Of a DNA stretch of 33,006 nucleotides, positions 1 to 6,333 are shown piece after piece (position 1 is the first letter of the stretch; the number at the start of each line of letters is the position of its first letter). The stretch comes from Chloroflexota bacterium (GTDB lineage Bacteria > Chloroflexota > Anaerolineae > UBA4142): contig JACRPR010000050.1 of the NCBI GenBank assembly GCA_016223105.1, positions 1 through 33,006 of the forward strand. The letters are read 5' to 3'. The notes under the pieces are model-generated. The model ran no database searches. It had not been told where the DNA came from and saw nothing but the letters and a program-made list of their open reading frames with translations. Made by a program: the position numbers and the translations under genes.

Positions 1-1
1 G

Positions 2-196
2 ACAATTTTTCCCGGTTCGACGGCGGATGATTTACTCCGCGCGCTCAAAGAAAAAACGACGACAGTGGATGGACATTATTGGACGCGCGCGGAAATGCAA
101 TATCTCGCGCGCGTGGGTCCCGCACAAATGGTGCAGAGTTTGGTGAAATTACCGGCGAAGCATATTCGGCGCGCGGTGAAGGCAATATTGGGGTAA
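2..196 (+). CDS. C-terminal fragment, possibly a PHP-domain protein
   Basis: The window opens inside a reading frame of about 64 codons ending at a TAA (194-196). The visible segment begins TIFPGSTADDLLRALKEKTT, then has a basic tail ending KHIRRAVKAILG. The FPGSTADDLLRAL pattern resembles the tail of PHP-type metal-dependent phosphoesterases, which often end with such a segment after the catalytic barrel. No catalytic metal ligands lie in the visible part, so the family call is recollection-based. It reads in the same direction as the lipid-related genes that follow, about 120 bases ahead of the thioesterase and separated from it by a palindromic repeat. It could equally be the tail of an unrelated protein. 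Confidence 0.4.
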   Translation, partial: TIFPGSTADDLLRALKEKTTTVDGHYWTRAEMQYLARVGPAQMVQSLVKLPAKHIRRAVKAILG

Positions 197-204
197 CCAA
201 TTGG

Positions 205-289
205 TGTCATTGCGAGGAGCGCTTTTCGCGACGAAGCAATCCCCAACTTGCGCGCGGGGATTGCTTCGCAAAAACCGCTCGCAATGACA
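205..289. repeat. Palindromic dispersed repeat (CATTGCGAG family)
   Basis: This 85-bp near-perfect inverted repeat has outer arms TGTCATTGCGAG and CTCGCAATGACA and inner arms CGAAGCAATCCCC and GGGGATTGCTTCG around a short GC-rich loop. It fills the gap between the first gene and the thioesterase. Relatives with a CATTGCGAG/GAAGCAATC signature are familiar as non-coding MITE/REP-like repeats in many bacterial genomes. A diverged relative lies at 27459-27550 between groES and groEL. It would fold into a long hairpin in either transcript. Confidence 0.75.
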
Positions 290-315
290 GCAAGGGACGA
301 TTTAAGAGATTGGCA

Positions 316-783
316 ATGACACAAAAAGCATTTCAAGATTTTTACCCGGACAATCTCGCGCACTGTTACGGATGCGGGCGGTTGAACGAGCAAGGGTATC
401 AGATCAAAAGTTATTGGGACGGCGATGAGAGCGTATGTCATTTTCAACCGCGCGAGTACCACACCGCGATCCCAGGTTACGTGTACGGCGGAATGATCGC
501 GTCGCTGATTGATTGCCATGGCACCGGCACTGCCGCCGCCGCGATGTATCGCGCGGAACATCGCGCGATGGCCACCGAGCCGGCGTTTCGATTTGTGACC
601 GCATCATTGCACGTTGATTACTTGAAACCAACGCCGATTAACACTCTGCTCGAACTGCGCGCGACCATGAAGGAGATCAAAGGGCGCAAAGTGATCGTCG
701 AAGCGACGGTGAGCGCGAATGGAATCGTGTGTGCGCGAGGGCAGGTTGTCGCAGTGCAGATGCCGGAATCGTTCGTCAAATGA
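316..783 (+). CDS. PaaI-type hotdog-fold thioesterase
   Basis: This 155-residue protein has the layout of hotdog-fold acyl-CoA thioesterases (4HBT family). An N-terminal HCYGCG motif (residues about 15-20) is followed by a region ending GYVYGGMIASLIDCHGTGTA, containing the central helix that carries the active-site region. A C-terminal strand set (HVDYLKPTPIN, then KVIVEATVSANG) completes the fold. Such enzymes hydrolyse acyl-CoA or acyl-ACP thioesters in the cytoplasm; the substrate cannot be read from sequence. The ATG at 316 was chosen because everything upstream in this frame is repeat-derived. There is no strong Shine-Dalgarno. It stops 13 bases before the prenyltransferase-like gene and heads a same-strand run of lipid-related genes, so a role in acyl-chain turnover is plausible but inferred. 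Confidence 0.8.
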   Translation: MTQKAFQDFYPDNLAHCYGCGRLNEQGYQIKSYWDGDESVCHFQPREYHTAIPGYVYGGMIASLIDCHGTGTAAAAMYRAEHRAMATEPAFRFVTASLHVDYLKPTPINTLLELRATMKEIKGRKVIVEATVSANGIVCARGQVVAVQMPESFVK

Positions 784-796
784 GCGGAAAGGCGCA

Positions 797-1564
797 ATGA
801 ATCAACTTTCTCGTGAAGCATTTACCCGCGCGCGCGAATTTCTCAAGATGCAGGCGCGACCGTTTGAGCGAACGTTATTCGAGTATCGCTTTGAACATGG
901 CGCGGCGCAAAATGTTATCGCCGAGCTGGCGTATTTTCAAAACGCGGATGGCGGATTCGGACACGCGCTCGAACCCGACTCGCGCACACCAAGTTCATCA
1001 CCACTGGCGACTGGCATTGCATTACATTCGCTTGTGGAACTGGGATGTGATACAAACCATCCAATCGTTCGCCAAGCGATTACGTATTTGCGCGCGACGT
1101 TCAATTCACAGACCCAGGTTTGGCGCGTCGTCCCGCTCGATGCGAACGATTATCCGCACGCGCCGTGGTGGCACGACGAGAATGGTGGACTCGCGCGGAC
1201 GTTCGACGAATTTCAGATCATCCCGCGCGGGCTGGTTCTCGCGGCGTTGTGGCATTTTTCCGATGCCGTGCCGCGCGATTGGCTTGATGGGTTGACCCAA
1301 GCGACTGTTGCATCCATCGAAAATATCGAAACGTTAGGCGGTGGCGGTGGGAGCGATCTCGAGTACGCGATCATCCTTGCTGAGGCGGAACAAGTGCCCC
1401 AAAATTATCGCGCGCGCCTCGTCGCGCGAATTCGCGCGGCGATTCCAATGGTCGTCGTGCGTGATCCGGCGAAATGGATTACATACTGCCTCAACCCACT
1501 CAAGATCGCACCGTCGCCGCAAACGCTTGGCAGTGATCTCATCTGGGCTTCGCGCGGATGGAAA
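797..1564 (+). pseudogene. 3'-truncated prenyltransferase/squalene-cyclase-like gene
   Basis: The recognisable protein starts at ATG 797 and runs about 255 residues. It contains the ADGGFGHALEPDSRTPSSSP signature typical of prenyltransferase/squalene-cyclase-repeat proteins (alpha/alpha-barrel repeats around QNADGGFG), then a family-like CLNPLKIAPSP stretch. Just after SDLIWAS the similarity ends and the frame runs into the glycosyltransferase starting at 1566. It stays open to a TGA at 2120-2122 only as an out-of-frame shadow, giving an Arg-rich, unnatural tail. Family members normally continue some 40-60 residues further, so the 3' end appears lost, perhaps by deletion. It may be non-functional or may make a chimeric tail. 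The substrate is unknown. I treat it as a broken gene, but a real short protein is not excluded. Confidence 0.5.
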
Positions 1565-1565
1565 A

Positions 1566-2792
1566 ATGAAAATCGCTCTTGTCTCTCCCTACGACTATCC
1601 GTATCCCGGCGGCGTGAACGAACACATCACGCACCTCGACCGGCATTTTCGCGCGCTCGGTCACGACACGCGCATTCTTGCCGCGTCCACCGAAGACCAG
1701 GACGAACTCGGCGATCATGTGATCAAAGTGAGCGGCGCGGTCGCGGCGTTTCCATTCAGCGGCTCGAACGTTCGCATCACGTACTCGCCGCGCGTGTACC
1801 GTCGCGTCAAAGAAATTCTCGACGCGGAAAAATTCGATGTCGTCCACGTTCACGAACCCGGCGCGCCGCTCCTCTCGCCGTTCGTTCTCCTCCAATCCAA
1901 TTCGATCAACATCGGCACGTTTCACGCGTATCGCGAAACGAACCCGGTGTACGGCGTCGCCAAACGTTTGATCAAACGCGGGTTCAATCGTTTGCACGGA
2001 CGCATTTTCGTTTCCGAAGCCGTGCGCGATTACATCACCCAATATTTTCCCGGCGAGTACACGCTCATCCCGAACGGCGTGGATTGCGCGCGATTTTCTG
2101 CATCGCACATTCAACCGATTGAACGTTTTAACGATGGGCGTCCCAATATTTTGTTTGTCGGACGCTTGGACAAGCGCAAAGGGTTCCGCCATCTCTTGCG
2201 CGCGTTTCCGATCATCAAGCAAACGATTCCGAACGCACGCTTGATCGTCGCCGGTGCGTTCGAAGAAAAAGACAAAGCGCCGTTCGTGCGTTACGCGCGT
2301 TCGCACAAATTACACGGCGTCCATTTTATCGGCTATGTGTCGCCGGAAGAATTGCCGCGCTATTTTCGGACGGGCACGATTTTTTGCGCGCCCTCGACCG
2401 GCTTTGAAAGTTTCGGCATCGTTTTGCTCGAAGCGATGGCGGCGGGCGTGCCGATTGTCGCGAGCGATATTATCGGGTATCGCGCCGTGTTGAACGATGG
2501 CGTCGAAGGATTGCTCACGCCACCCGGCGATGAACGCGCGATTGCGAACGCGCTGATCGAACTCTTGCGCGATCCGGCGCGCCGCGCGCGAATGAGCGCG
2601 CGCGGCAAAGCGACGGCGGCGCAGTACGATTGGAGCATCATCGCGCAACGTGTGTTGGACTATTACGACCAGGTCATCGCCGCGCAACCGAGTGCGCTCA
2701 AAATAAAATCGGCGGCGACGAAACGCCAAATGGCGCGCGTGCGCCGATGGTGGACGTGGCGTCCCAAGCACGCGGAGGGGGCGACGGAATGA
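1566..2792 (+). CDS. GT4 glycosyltransferase, PimA-like (phosphatidylinositol mannosyltransferase family)
   Basis: This 408-residue GT-B glycosyltransferase has an N-terminal acceptor domain with the glycine-rich opening MKIALVSPYDYPYPGGVNEH, which resembles PimA, and DVVHVHEP. The C-terminal donor domain has ILFVGRLDKRKG (about residue 195) and the GT4 E-x7-E signature in GFESFGIVLLEAMAAGVPIV (about residues 280-300). The family transfers a sugar, usually mannose from GDP-mannose, to a lipid or glycan; PimA acts on phosphatidylinositol at the inner membrane face. A Lys/Arg/Trp-rich C-terminus (RVRRWWTWRPK) could help membrane association. Downstream lie a CDP-alcohol phosphatidyltransferase and an acyltransferase, the same trio that makes PI mannosides in Actinobacteria. 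The ATG at 1566 gives the canonical N-terminus. Its TGA overlaps the next ATG. Donor and acceptor identity are inferred from context. Confidence 0.85.
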   Translation: MKIALVSPYDYPYPGGVNEHITHLDRHFRALGHDTRILAASTEDQDELGDHVIKVSGAVAAFPFSGSNVRITYSPRVYRRVKEILDAEKFDVVHVHEPGAPLLSPFVLLQSNSINIGTFHAYRETNPVYGVAKRLIKRGFNRLHGRIFVSEAVRDYITQYFPGEYTLIPNGVDCARFSASHIQPIERFNDGRPNILFVGRLDKRKGFRHLLRAFPIIKQTIPNARLIVAGAFEEKDKAPFVRYARSHKLHGVHFIGYVSPEELPRYFRTGTIFCAPSTGFESFGIVLLEAMAAGVPIVASDIIGYRAVLNDGVEGLLTPPGDERAIANALIELLRDPARRARMSARGKATAAQYDWSIIAQRVLDYYDQVIAAQPSALKIKSAATKRQMARVRRWWTWRPKHAEGATE

Positions 2793-3907
2793 ATCGTTTC
2801 GCGGACATTGTGATCATTGGCGCGGGTGTGATGGGCGCGAGCGCGGCGTTTCATCTCGCGCGCGGCGCGCGGATGAGCGAACGCGCGCGACCGCTCGGCG
2901 CGCGTGTCGTCGTCGTCGAAAAGGGCTCGATTGGATCGGGGATGACCAAACGAAGCGGCGGGCTGGTGCGCGGCACATTTCCGAACGAAACCGAAACGCA
3001 ACTCGCGTGGACAAGTCTAAATTATTTTCGCGATTGGAAAAATATCGTCGGCGGCGATTGCGCGTTTGTGAAAACCGGCGTGGTGGTGATTGTGGACGAA
3101 GCGCGCGCCCACATCGGCGCGCCCGCGCAAACGCTTGACGCGGACGCGTTGCGCGAACTGCAACCGCACGCGCGCGTAGATGATGTCGTGCGCGCGCTGT
3201 ACGAACCGGACGCGGGCTATGCGGATCCGCTCGCGACGACGCAAGCGTTTGCCGCGCGCGCAAAAGAGTGGGGCGCGGAATTTCGCACCGGCACGCTCGT
3301 CAAAAGTATTCGCGTCGAACACCATCGCGTCACCGGCGTCGAGACGACAACCGGGATGATCGAAACGATGAACGTCGTCGTGATGACCGGCGCGTGGTCG
3401 GAACGCCTGCTCAAACCGCGCGGGATCGATATCGGAATTCAAACGGCGCGCGTCCAAGTCGCGTTTTTTGATCGCCCGGCGGAATTGAAAAAAGGACATT
3501 GCGCGTTTGTGGATTTGACGACCGGCGCGTATTTTCGTCCGCACACATTTGGGTTGACTTATGCCGGATTGCTGAACGAAGAAATCAACCTGGTCAACCC
3601 GGATCATTTCGATGAAACCGTGTCCCAGGATTTTGTCGCGGATTTACGCGCGCGCATCGCGACACGCATCCCGGCGATGGCGCATGCGCGCTTTGCGCGC
3701 AGGCACACCGGCGTGTACGATCTCACGCCGCACGCGCGTCCGATCATTAGTCGCGTGCCGGGCATTGCCGGGTTGATCGTCGCCGCGGGGTTTGGCGCGA
3801 ACGGTTTCGCGATTGCGCCGGCGGTCGGCGCGTGCGTCGCGGAAATGGTCAGCGATGGCGCGGCGAGCACGGTGGACGTGAGTGCGTTGAGTTTGGTAGT
3901 TGAATAG
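2789..3907 (+). CDS. FAD-dependent amine/sarcosine oxidase-type oxidoreductase (DAO family)
   Basis: This 372-residue flavoprotein of the D-amino-acid oxidase/sarcosine oxidase beta fold opens with the Rossmann FAD motif IVIIGAGVMGASAAFHLA (GxGxxG). An acidic strand end (VVVVEKG) binds ribose, and SGGLVRG follows. The C-terminal FAD-contacting segment is AGFGANGFAIAPAVG. Family members oxidise secondary or primary amines of small substrates; no residue visible here fixes the substrate. An unusual basic insertion (ARGARMSERARPLGAR, residues about 24-39) sits between the first helix and second strand, where most relatives are shorter. The start ATG overlaps the stop of the upstream glycosyltransferase (ATGA), implying translational coupling. 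It interrupts the otherwise lipid-related run without an obvious reason. Confidence 0.8.
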   Translation: MNRFADIVIIGAGVMGASAAFHLARGARMSERARPLGARVVVVEKGSIGSGMTKRSGGLVRGTFPNETETQLAWTSLNYFRDWKNIVGGDCAFVKTGVVVIVDEARAHIGAPAQTLDADALRELQPHARVDDVVRALYEPDAGYADPLATTQAFAARAKEWGAEFRTGTLVKSIRVEHHRVTGVETTTGMIETMNVVVMTGAWSERLLKPRGIDIGIQTARVQVAFFDRPAELKKGHCAFVDLTTGAYFRPHTFGLTYAGLLNEEINLVNPDHFDETVSQDFVADLRARIATRIPAMAHARFARRHTGVYDLTPHARPIISRVPGIAGLIVAAGFGANGFAIAPAVGACVAEMVSDGAASTVDVSALSLVVE

Positions 3908-3927
3908 TTGGTTCGTTGGTTCGTTCG
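3904..3927. repeat. Octamer tandem repeat at the oxidoreductase 3' end
   Basis: Three related 8-mers, ATAGTTGG, TTCGTTGG and TTCGTTCG, stand in tandem across the TAG stop (3905-3907) of the oxidoreductase. The first unit is identical to units of the octamer array at 29215-29246, so this is a second occurrence of the same short-tandem-repeat type. Confidence 0.5.
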
Positions 3928-3935
3928 AGCCCTTC

Positions 3936-4027
3936 GCCAAATTTTTCCCACTGATTCAGAGGAACACGGATGAAGGAAGAAGAATAAACCATATCCGTGT
4001 TCTCTTTTATCCGTGGGAAAATTTGCT
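3936..4027. repeat. Interrupted inverted repeat (ATCCGTGTTC family)
   Basis: The gap before the phosphatidyltransferase holds a long imperfect inverted repeat. The outer arms are CAAATTTTTCCCAC and GTGGGAAAATTTG and the inner arms GAACACGGAT and ATCCGTGTTC, around a purine-rich loop. Sequences with an ATCCGTGTTC...CCGTGG signature are common dispersed repeats in diverse bacterial genomes. It could end the upstream transcript or be a non-autonomous mobile remnant. I saw no clear promoter in the remaining 60 bases. Confidence 0.6.
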
Positions 4028-4090
4028 CGCGCAAAAATTAGCGAAAGTAATATCAGTTGGAAAGTAATTCCGTAAAACGCGAGGAATGTT

Positions 4091-4684
4091 GTGCTAAGTA
4101 TGTTTTTACGACAAAAAGTTCAAGCGTATCTCGACGCGATCGCGCGCGGGCTGGACAAATTGGGCATCACGCCGAACGCGTTGACATTGATCGGATTTTT
4201 CGCAATGTGCGGCATCGGCGTTGTGTTGGCACTGGGTTGGTTCGCGCTCGGCGGATTGCTCATCATCGCGTCCGGCATTCTCGACGCGCTCGATGGCACG
4301 CTCGCGCGGCTGACGAATCGCGCGACCCAGTTCGGCGCGTTCCTCGATTCGACGACGGATCGTTTTGCGGAAGGCGCGTTATTTTTTGGCATAATGTTTT
4401 GGTATGTGCAAAACGGCGTAACGTTCGTCGCGTATTTGGTTTATTTCGCGCTCCTGGGATCGTTGATGGTGAGTTACGCGCGCGCGCGCGCCGAAGGACT
4501 CGGCGTGCAAATAAAAGAAGGTTTGCTGACGCGCTTTGAACGGATCGCACTGCTCATCATCGGTTTGATCTTGACCGCGTTTTTTGGCGACGCGCCGCTT
4601 TGGATCGTTTTAGCATTGCTCGCGATTTTTGCAAACGCAACCGCCGTGCAACGAATGTGGCTCGTGTATCAGGCGACGAAATGA
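4091..4684 (+). CDS. CDP-alcohol phosphatidyltransferase (PgsA/PI-synthase family)
   Basis: This 197-residue integral membrane enzyme carries a complete CDP-alcohol phosphatidyltransferase signature D-x2-D-G-x2-A-R-x8-G-x3-D-x3-D: DALDGTLAR (about residues 62-70), then GAFLDSTTD. Hydrophobic segments before and after (LTLIGFFAMCGIGVVLALGW; IALLIIGLILTAFFG) fit the six-helix fold. The family swaps CMP from CDP-diacylglycerol for an alcohol such as inositol, inositol phosphate or glycerol phosphate. The alcohol cannot be read directly; the neighbouring PimA-like enzyme and acyltransferase favour inositol or inositol phosphate (inference). The GTG at 4091 is preferred because GAGG at 4081-4084 is well spaced; ATG at 4100 is an alternative. 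The stop overlaps the next start (ATGA). Confidence 0.88.
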   Translation: MLSMFLRQKVQAYLDAIARGLDKLGITPNALTLIGFFAMCGIGVVLALGWFALGGLLIIASGILDALDGTLARLTNRATQFGAFLDSTTDRFAEGALFFGIMFWYVQNGVTFVAYLVYFALLGSLMVSYARARAEGLGVQIKEGLLTRFERIALLIIGLILTAFFGDAPLWIVLALLAIFANATAVQRMWLVYQATK

Positions 4685-5475
4685 TTCCGCGTTACACACA
4701 CTCGATTCCGCGATTGTTCATTCCATTCACGCGCGCCATTCTGGGGATGCGATCTTCGATCACCCGCGATGGCGCGTTGCTTTTGCAAGGCGCGCATCCG
4801 CCTGCGCGCGCACACAATGTCGAAAACATTCCGCGCGATACGCCGTTCGTGCTTGCGGTGAATCACTATGATCGCCCTGGTCTCGGCGCGTGGTGGGGCG
4901 TCGCGTTGATGGCGATCGCGATTGCAAAACAGCGCGCGCGCGAACCGCGCGAAATGCGATTTGTGATGGCGCGCGAGTGGTGGTATCCGCGCGGGTTGGG
5001 GCGGTGGATTAAACAGCCATTGACGCGTTTTTTCTTTGGACAAATCGCGCGCGCGTACGGCATTCTCACGTTGCCGCCGGTCGTCGCGGAATATCGCGGA
5101 CACGCCGCGCCGGACATTCGCAGAATTCTCGCGCACACACGCGGCGCGATACCCGAACTGATCGGACTCGCACCGGAGGGCGGCACCGGCGCGAACCTCG
5201 CGCTGTGCGAACCGCCGAGCGGCGCGGGTTTGTTTTTACTTTTGCTCACGCACGACACGCTTCCGATTTTGCCGGTGGGATTGTACGAAGACGACGCGTT
5301 GATCGCGAATTTTGGCGCGCCGTTCCAACTGTGCGTGCCGCGCGATCTATCGCGCGATCAGCGTGATCGCGACGCGGTGCGTCGAGTGATGATCGCGATT
5401 GGGCGATTGTTGCCGGAAAAAATGTGGGGCATGTATCGGCAAGAGATTGGAGATTCGAGATTGGAGATTGGATGA
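4681..5475 (+). CDS. PlsC/LPLAT-like phospholipid acyltransferase
   Basis: This 264-residue protein resembles 1-acylglycerol-phosphate/lysophospholipid acyltransferases. VLAVNHYDRPGLGAWWG (about residues 59-75) occupies the place of the catalytic block, and LIGLAPEGGTGANL (about residues 160-173) matches the second EG block. PILPVGLYED matches the later conserved strand. The classical H-x4-D is not intact: the His is followed by Asp at +2 (NHYDRPG). The enzyme would transfer an acyl chain from acyl-CoA/ACP to a lipid or glycolipid; in the actinobacterial counterpart cluster the analogous PatA acylates PI mannosides. It overlaps both neighbours by ATGA. Its last residues (about QEIGDSRLEIG) are encoded by a tandem heptamer repeat and are probably an acquired tail. 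Confidence 0.75.
   Translation: MIPRYTHSIPRLFIPFTRAILGMRSSITRDGALLLQGAHPPARAHNVENIPRDTPFVLAVNHYDRPGLGAWWGVALMAIAIAKQRAREPREMRFVMAREWWYPRGLGRWIKQPLTRFFFGQIARAYGILTLPPVVAEYRGHAAPDIRRILAHTRGAIPELIGLAPEGGTGANLALCEPPSGAGLFLLLLTHDTLPILPVGLYEDDALIANFGAPFQLCVPRDLSRDQRDRDAVRRVMIAIGRLLPEKMWGMYRQEIGDSRLEIG
5443..5470. repeat. Four tandem heptamers (GAGATTG) inside a coding end
   Basis: Positions 5443-5470 are GAGATTG, GAGATTC, GAGATTG, GAGATTG in perfect tandem. They encode the last residues of the acyltransferase and end 1 base before the ATG of the next gene. Comparable four-unit heptamer arrays with different units occur at 12124-12151 and 25760-25787, resembling the short tandemly repeated heptanucleotides known from cyanobacteria. 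Confidence 0.7.
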
Positions 5476-6260
5476 ACCGTCTCATCACGCTCACAACTGA
5501 TTTTGGTTTGAGCGATGGATTTGTCGGAATGATGAAGGGTGTGATTCTCAACATCAATCCCGATGCAACCATCGTTGACATTACGCACGACATCGCGCCG
5601 CAAAACATCGAGGAGGGCGCGTTTTTATTTGCGAACGCGTCCCGGTTTTTTCCGGCGCACGCGATTCACGTCGTCGTCGTTGATCCTGGTGTCGGAACTG
5701 CGCGGCGACCGATCGCACTCCAAACCGGCGAAACATTTTTCGTCGCGCCGGATAATGGAGTTCTTTCACGCACGCTTCGCGCGGATCACGCATCATCGGC
5801 AATTCGCGCCGTGCATTTGAATCGCGCCGAGTACTGGCTGGCTCATATTTCCAATACTTTTCACGGTCGCGATATTTTCGCGCCGGTCGCCGCGCACTTG
5901 TCGCGCGGCGTGTCGCTTGACGCGCTCGGCGATCCGATTGACGATTGGGCGCGGATCGAAATCGCACTGCCCACGCGCGATGCGAACGGCGCGCTGATCG
6001 GCAAGGTGATCCACATTGATCGGTTCGGCAACGCGATCACGAACATCGCGGCGGAAATGCTCGCGGGATTGGATCGTGCCGAGATCGAAATCGCGGGGCG
6101 CGTGATGCGCGGAATTCGCGCGACGTACGCCGATGGCGCGCCGGGTGAGCCGATCGCGCTGATCAGTTCCAGCGGGCATTTGGAAATCGCGAGGCGCGAG
6201 GCGAACGCGGCGAAATCACTCCAAATCGAGATTGGAAATCAGATTCGCGTTTCACCTTGA
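5472..6260 (+). CDS. SAM hydroxide adenosyltransferase (DUF62 family)
   Basis: This 262-residue protein has all the landmarks of the DUF62/SAM hydrolase (adenosine-forming) family: ITLTTDFGLSDGFVGMMKG at the N-terminus, VVVVDPGVGTARRPIA (about residues 71-86), FVAPDNGVLS, NTFHGRDIFAPVAAHLSRG and DRFGNAITNI. The enzymes use water or hydroxide to cleave S-adenosylmethionine to adenosine and methionine; fluorinase and chlorinase are relatives. The fluorinase-specific insertion is not seen, so the plain hydrolase is likely. The ATG at 5472 overlaps the preceding TGA. The gene ends within the -35 box of the hrcA promoter. A link to the lipid genes is unclear; it may simply share the transcript. 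Confidence 0.9.
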   Translation: MNRLITLTTDFGLSDGFVGMMKGVILNINPDATIVDITHDIAPQNIEEGAFLFANASRFFPAHAIHVVVVDPGVGTARRPIALQTGETFFVAPDNGVLSRTLRADHASSAIRAVHLNRAEYWLAHISNTFHGRDIFAPVAAHLSRGVSLDALGDPIDDWARIEIALPTRDANGALIGKVIHIDRFGNAITNIAAEMLAGLDRAEIEIAGRVMRGIRATYADGAPGEPIALISSSGHLEIARREANAAKSLQIEIGNQIRVSP

Positions 6261-6285
6261 CAATCGCTTGTCAATGTGATAAAAT
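6257..6285 (+). promoter_or_regulatory. Sigma-A promoter of hrcA-grpE-dnaK
   Basis: A consensus -35 TTGACA (6257-6262) and a near-consensus -10 TAAAAT (6280-6285) are separated by exactly 17 bases. The -35 overlaps the stop of the upstream gene and is one arm of a small inverted repeat, TTGACA-N6-TGTCAA (6257-6274). CIRCE begins 2 bases after the -10. Confidence 0.85.
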
Positions 6286-6286
6286 C

Positions 6287-6313
6287 TTGGCACTCTTGTA
6301 TTGAGAGTGCTAA
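6287..6313 (+). promoter_or_regulatory. CIRCE operator (HrcA binding site) of the hrcA operon
   Basis: TTGGCACTC-N9-GAGTGCTAA matches the CIRCE consensus TTAGCACTC-N9-GAGTGCTAA with one mismatch. It lies just after the -10 box and 20 bases before the hrcA ATG, the standard position for HrcA autorepression. Confidence 0.95.
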
Positions 6314-6333
6314 ACACAGAGAGCGTTAATTTT

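Noticed and set aside
205-289. Hairpin considered as a CRISPR repeat, tRNA or riboswitch
   Set aside because: It is a single long inverted repeat with no spacers, cloverleaf or conserved aptamer features.
1565-2122. Continuation of the prenyltransferase-like frame over the glycosyltransferase
   Set aside because: The extra residues are Arg/Ser/His-rich and match no family; the overlapping GT frame has full domain structure.
6301-6333. Upstream TTG start for hrcA
   Set aside because: It lies inside CIRCE and would add residues not found in HrcA proteins.
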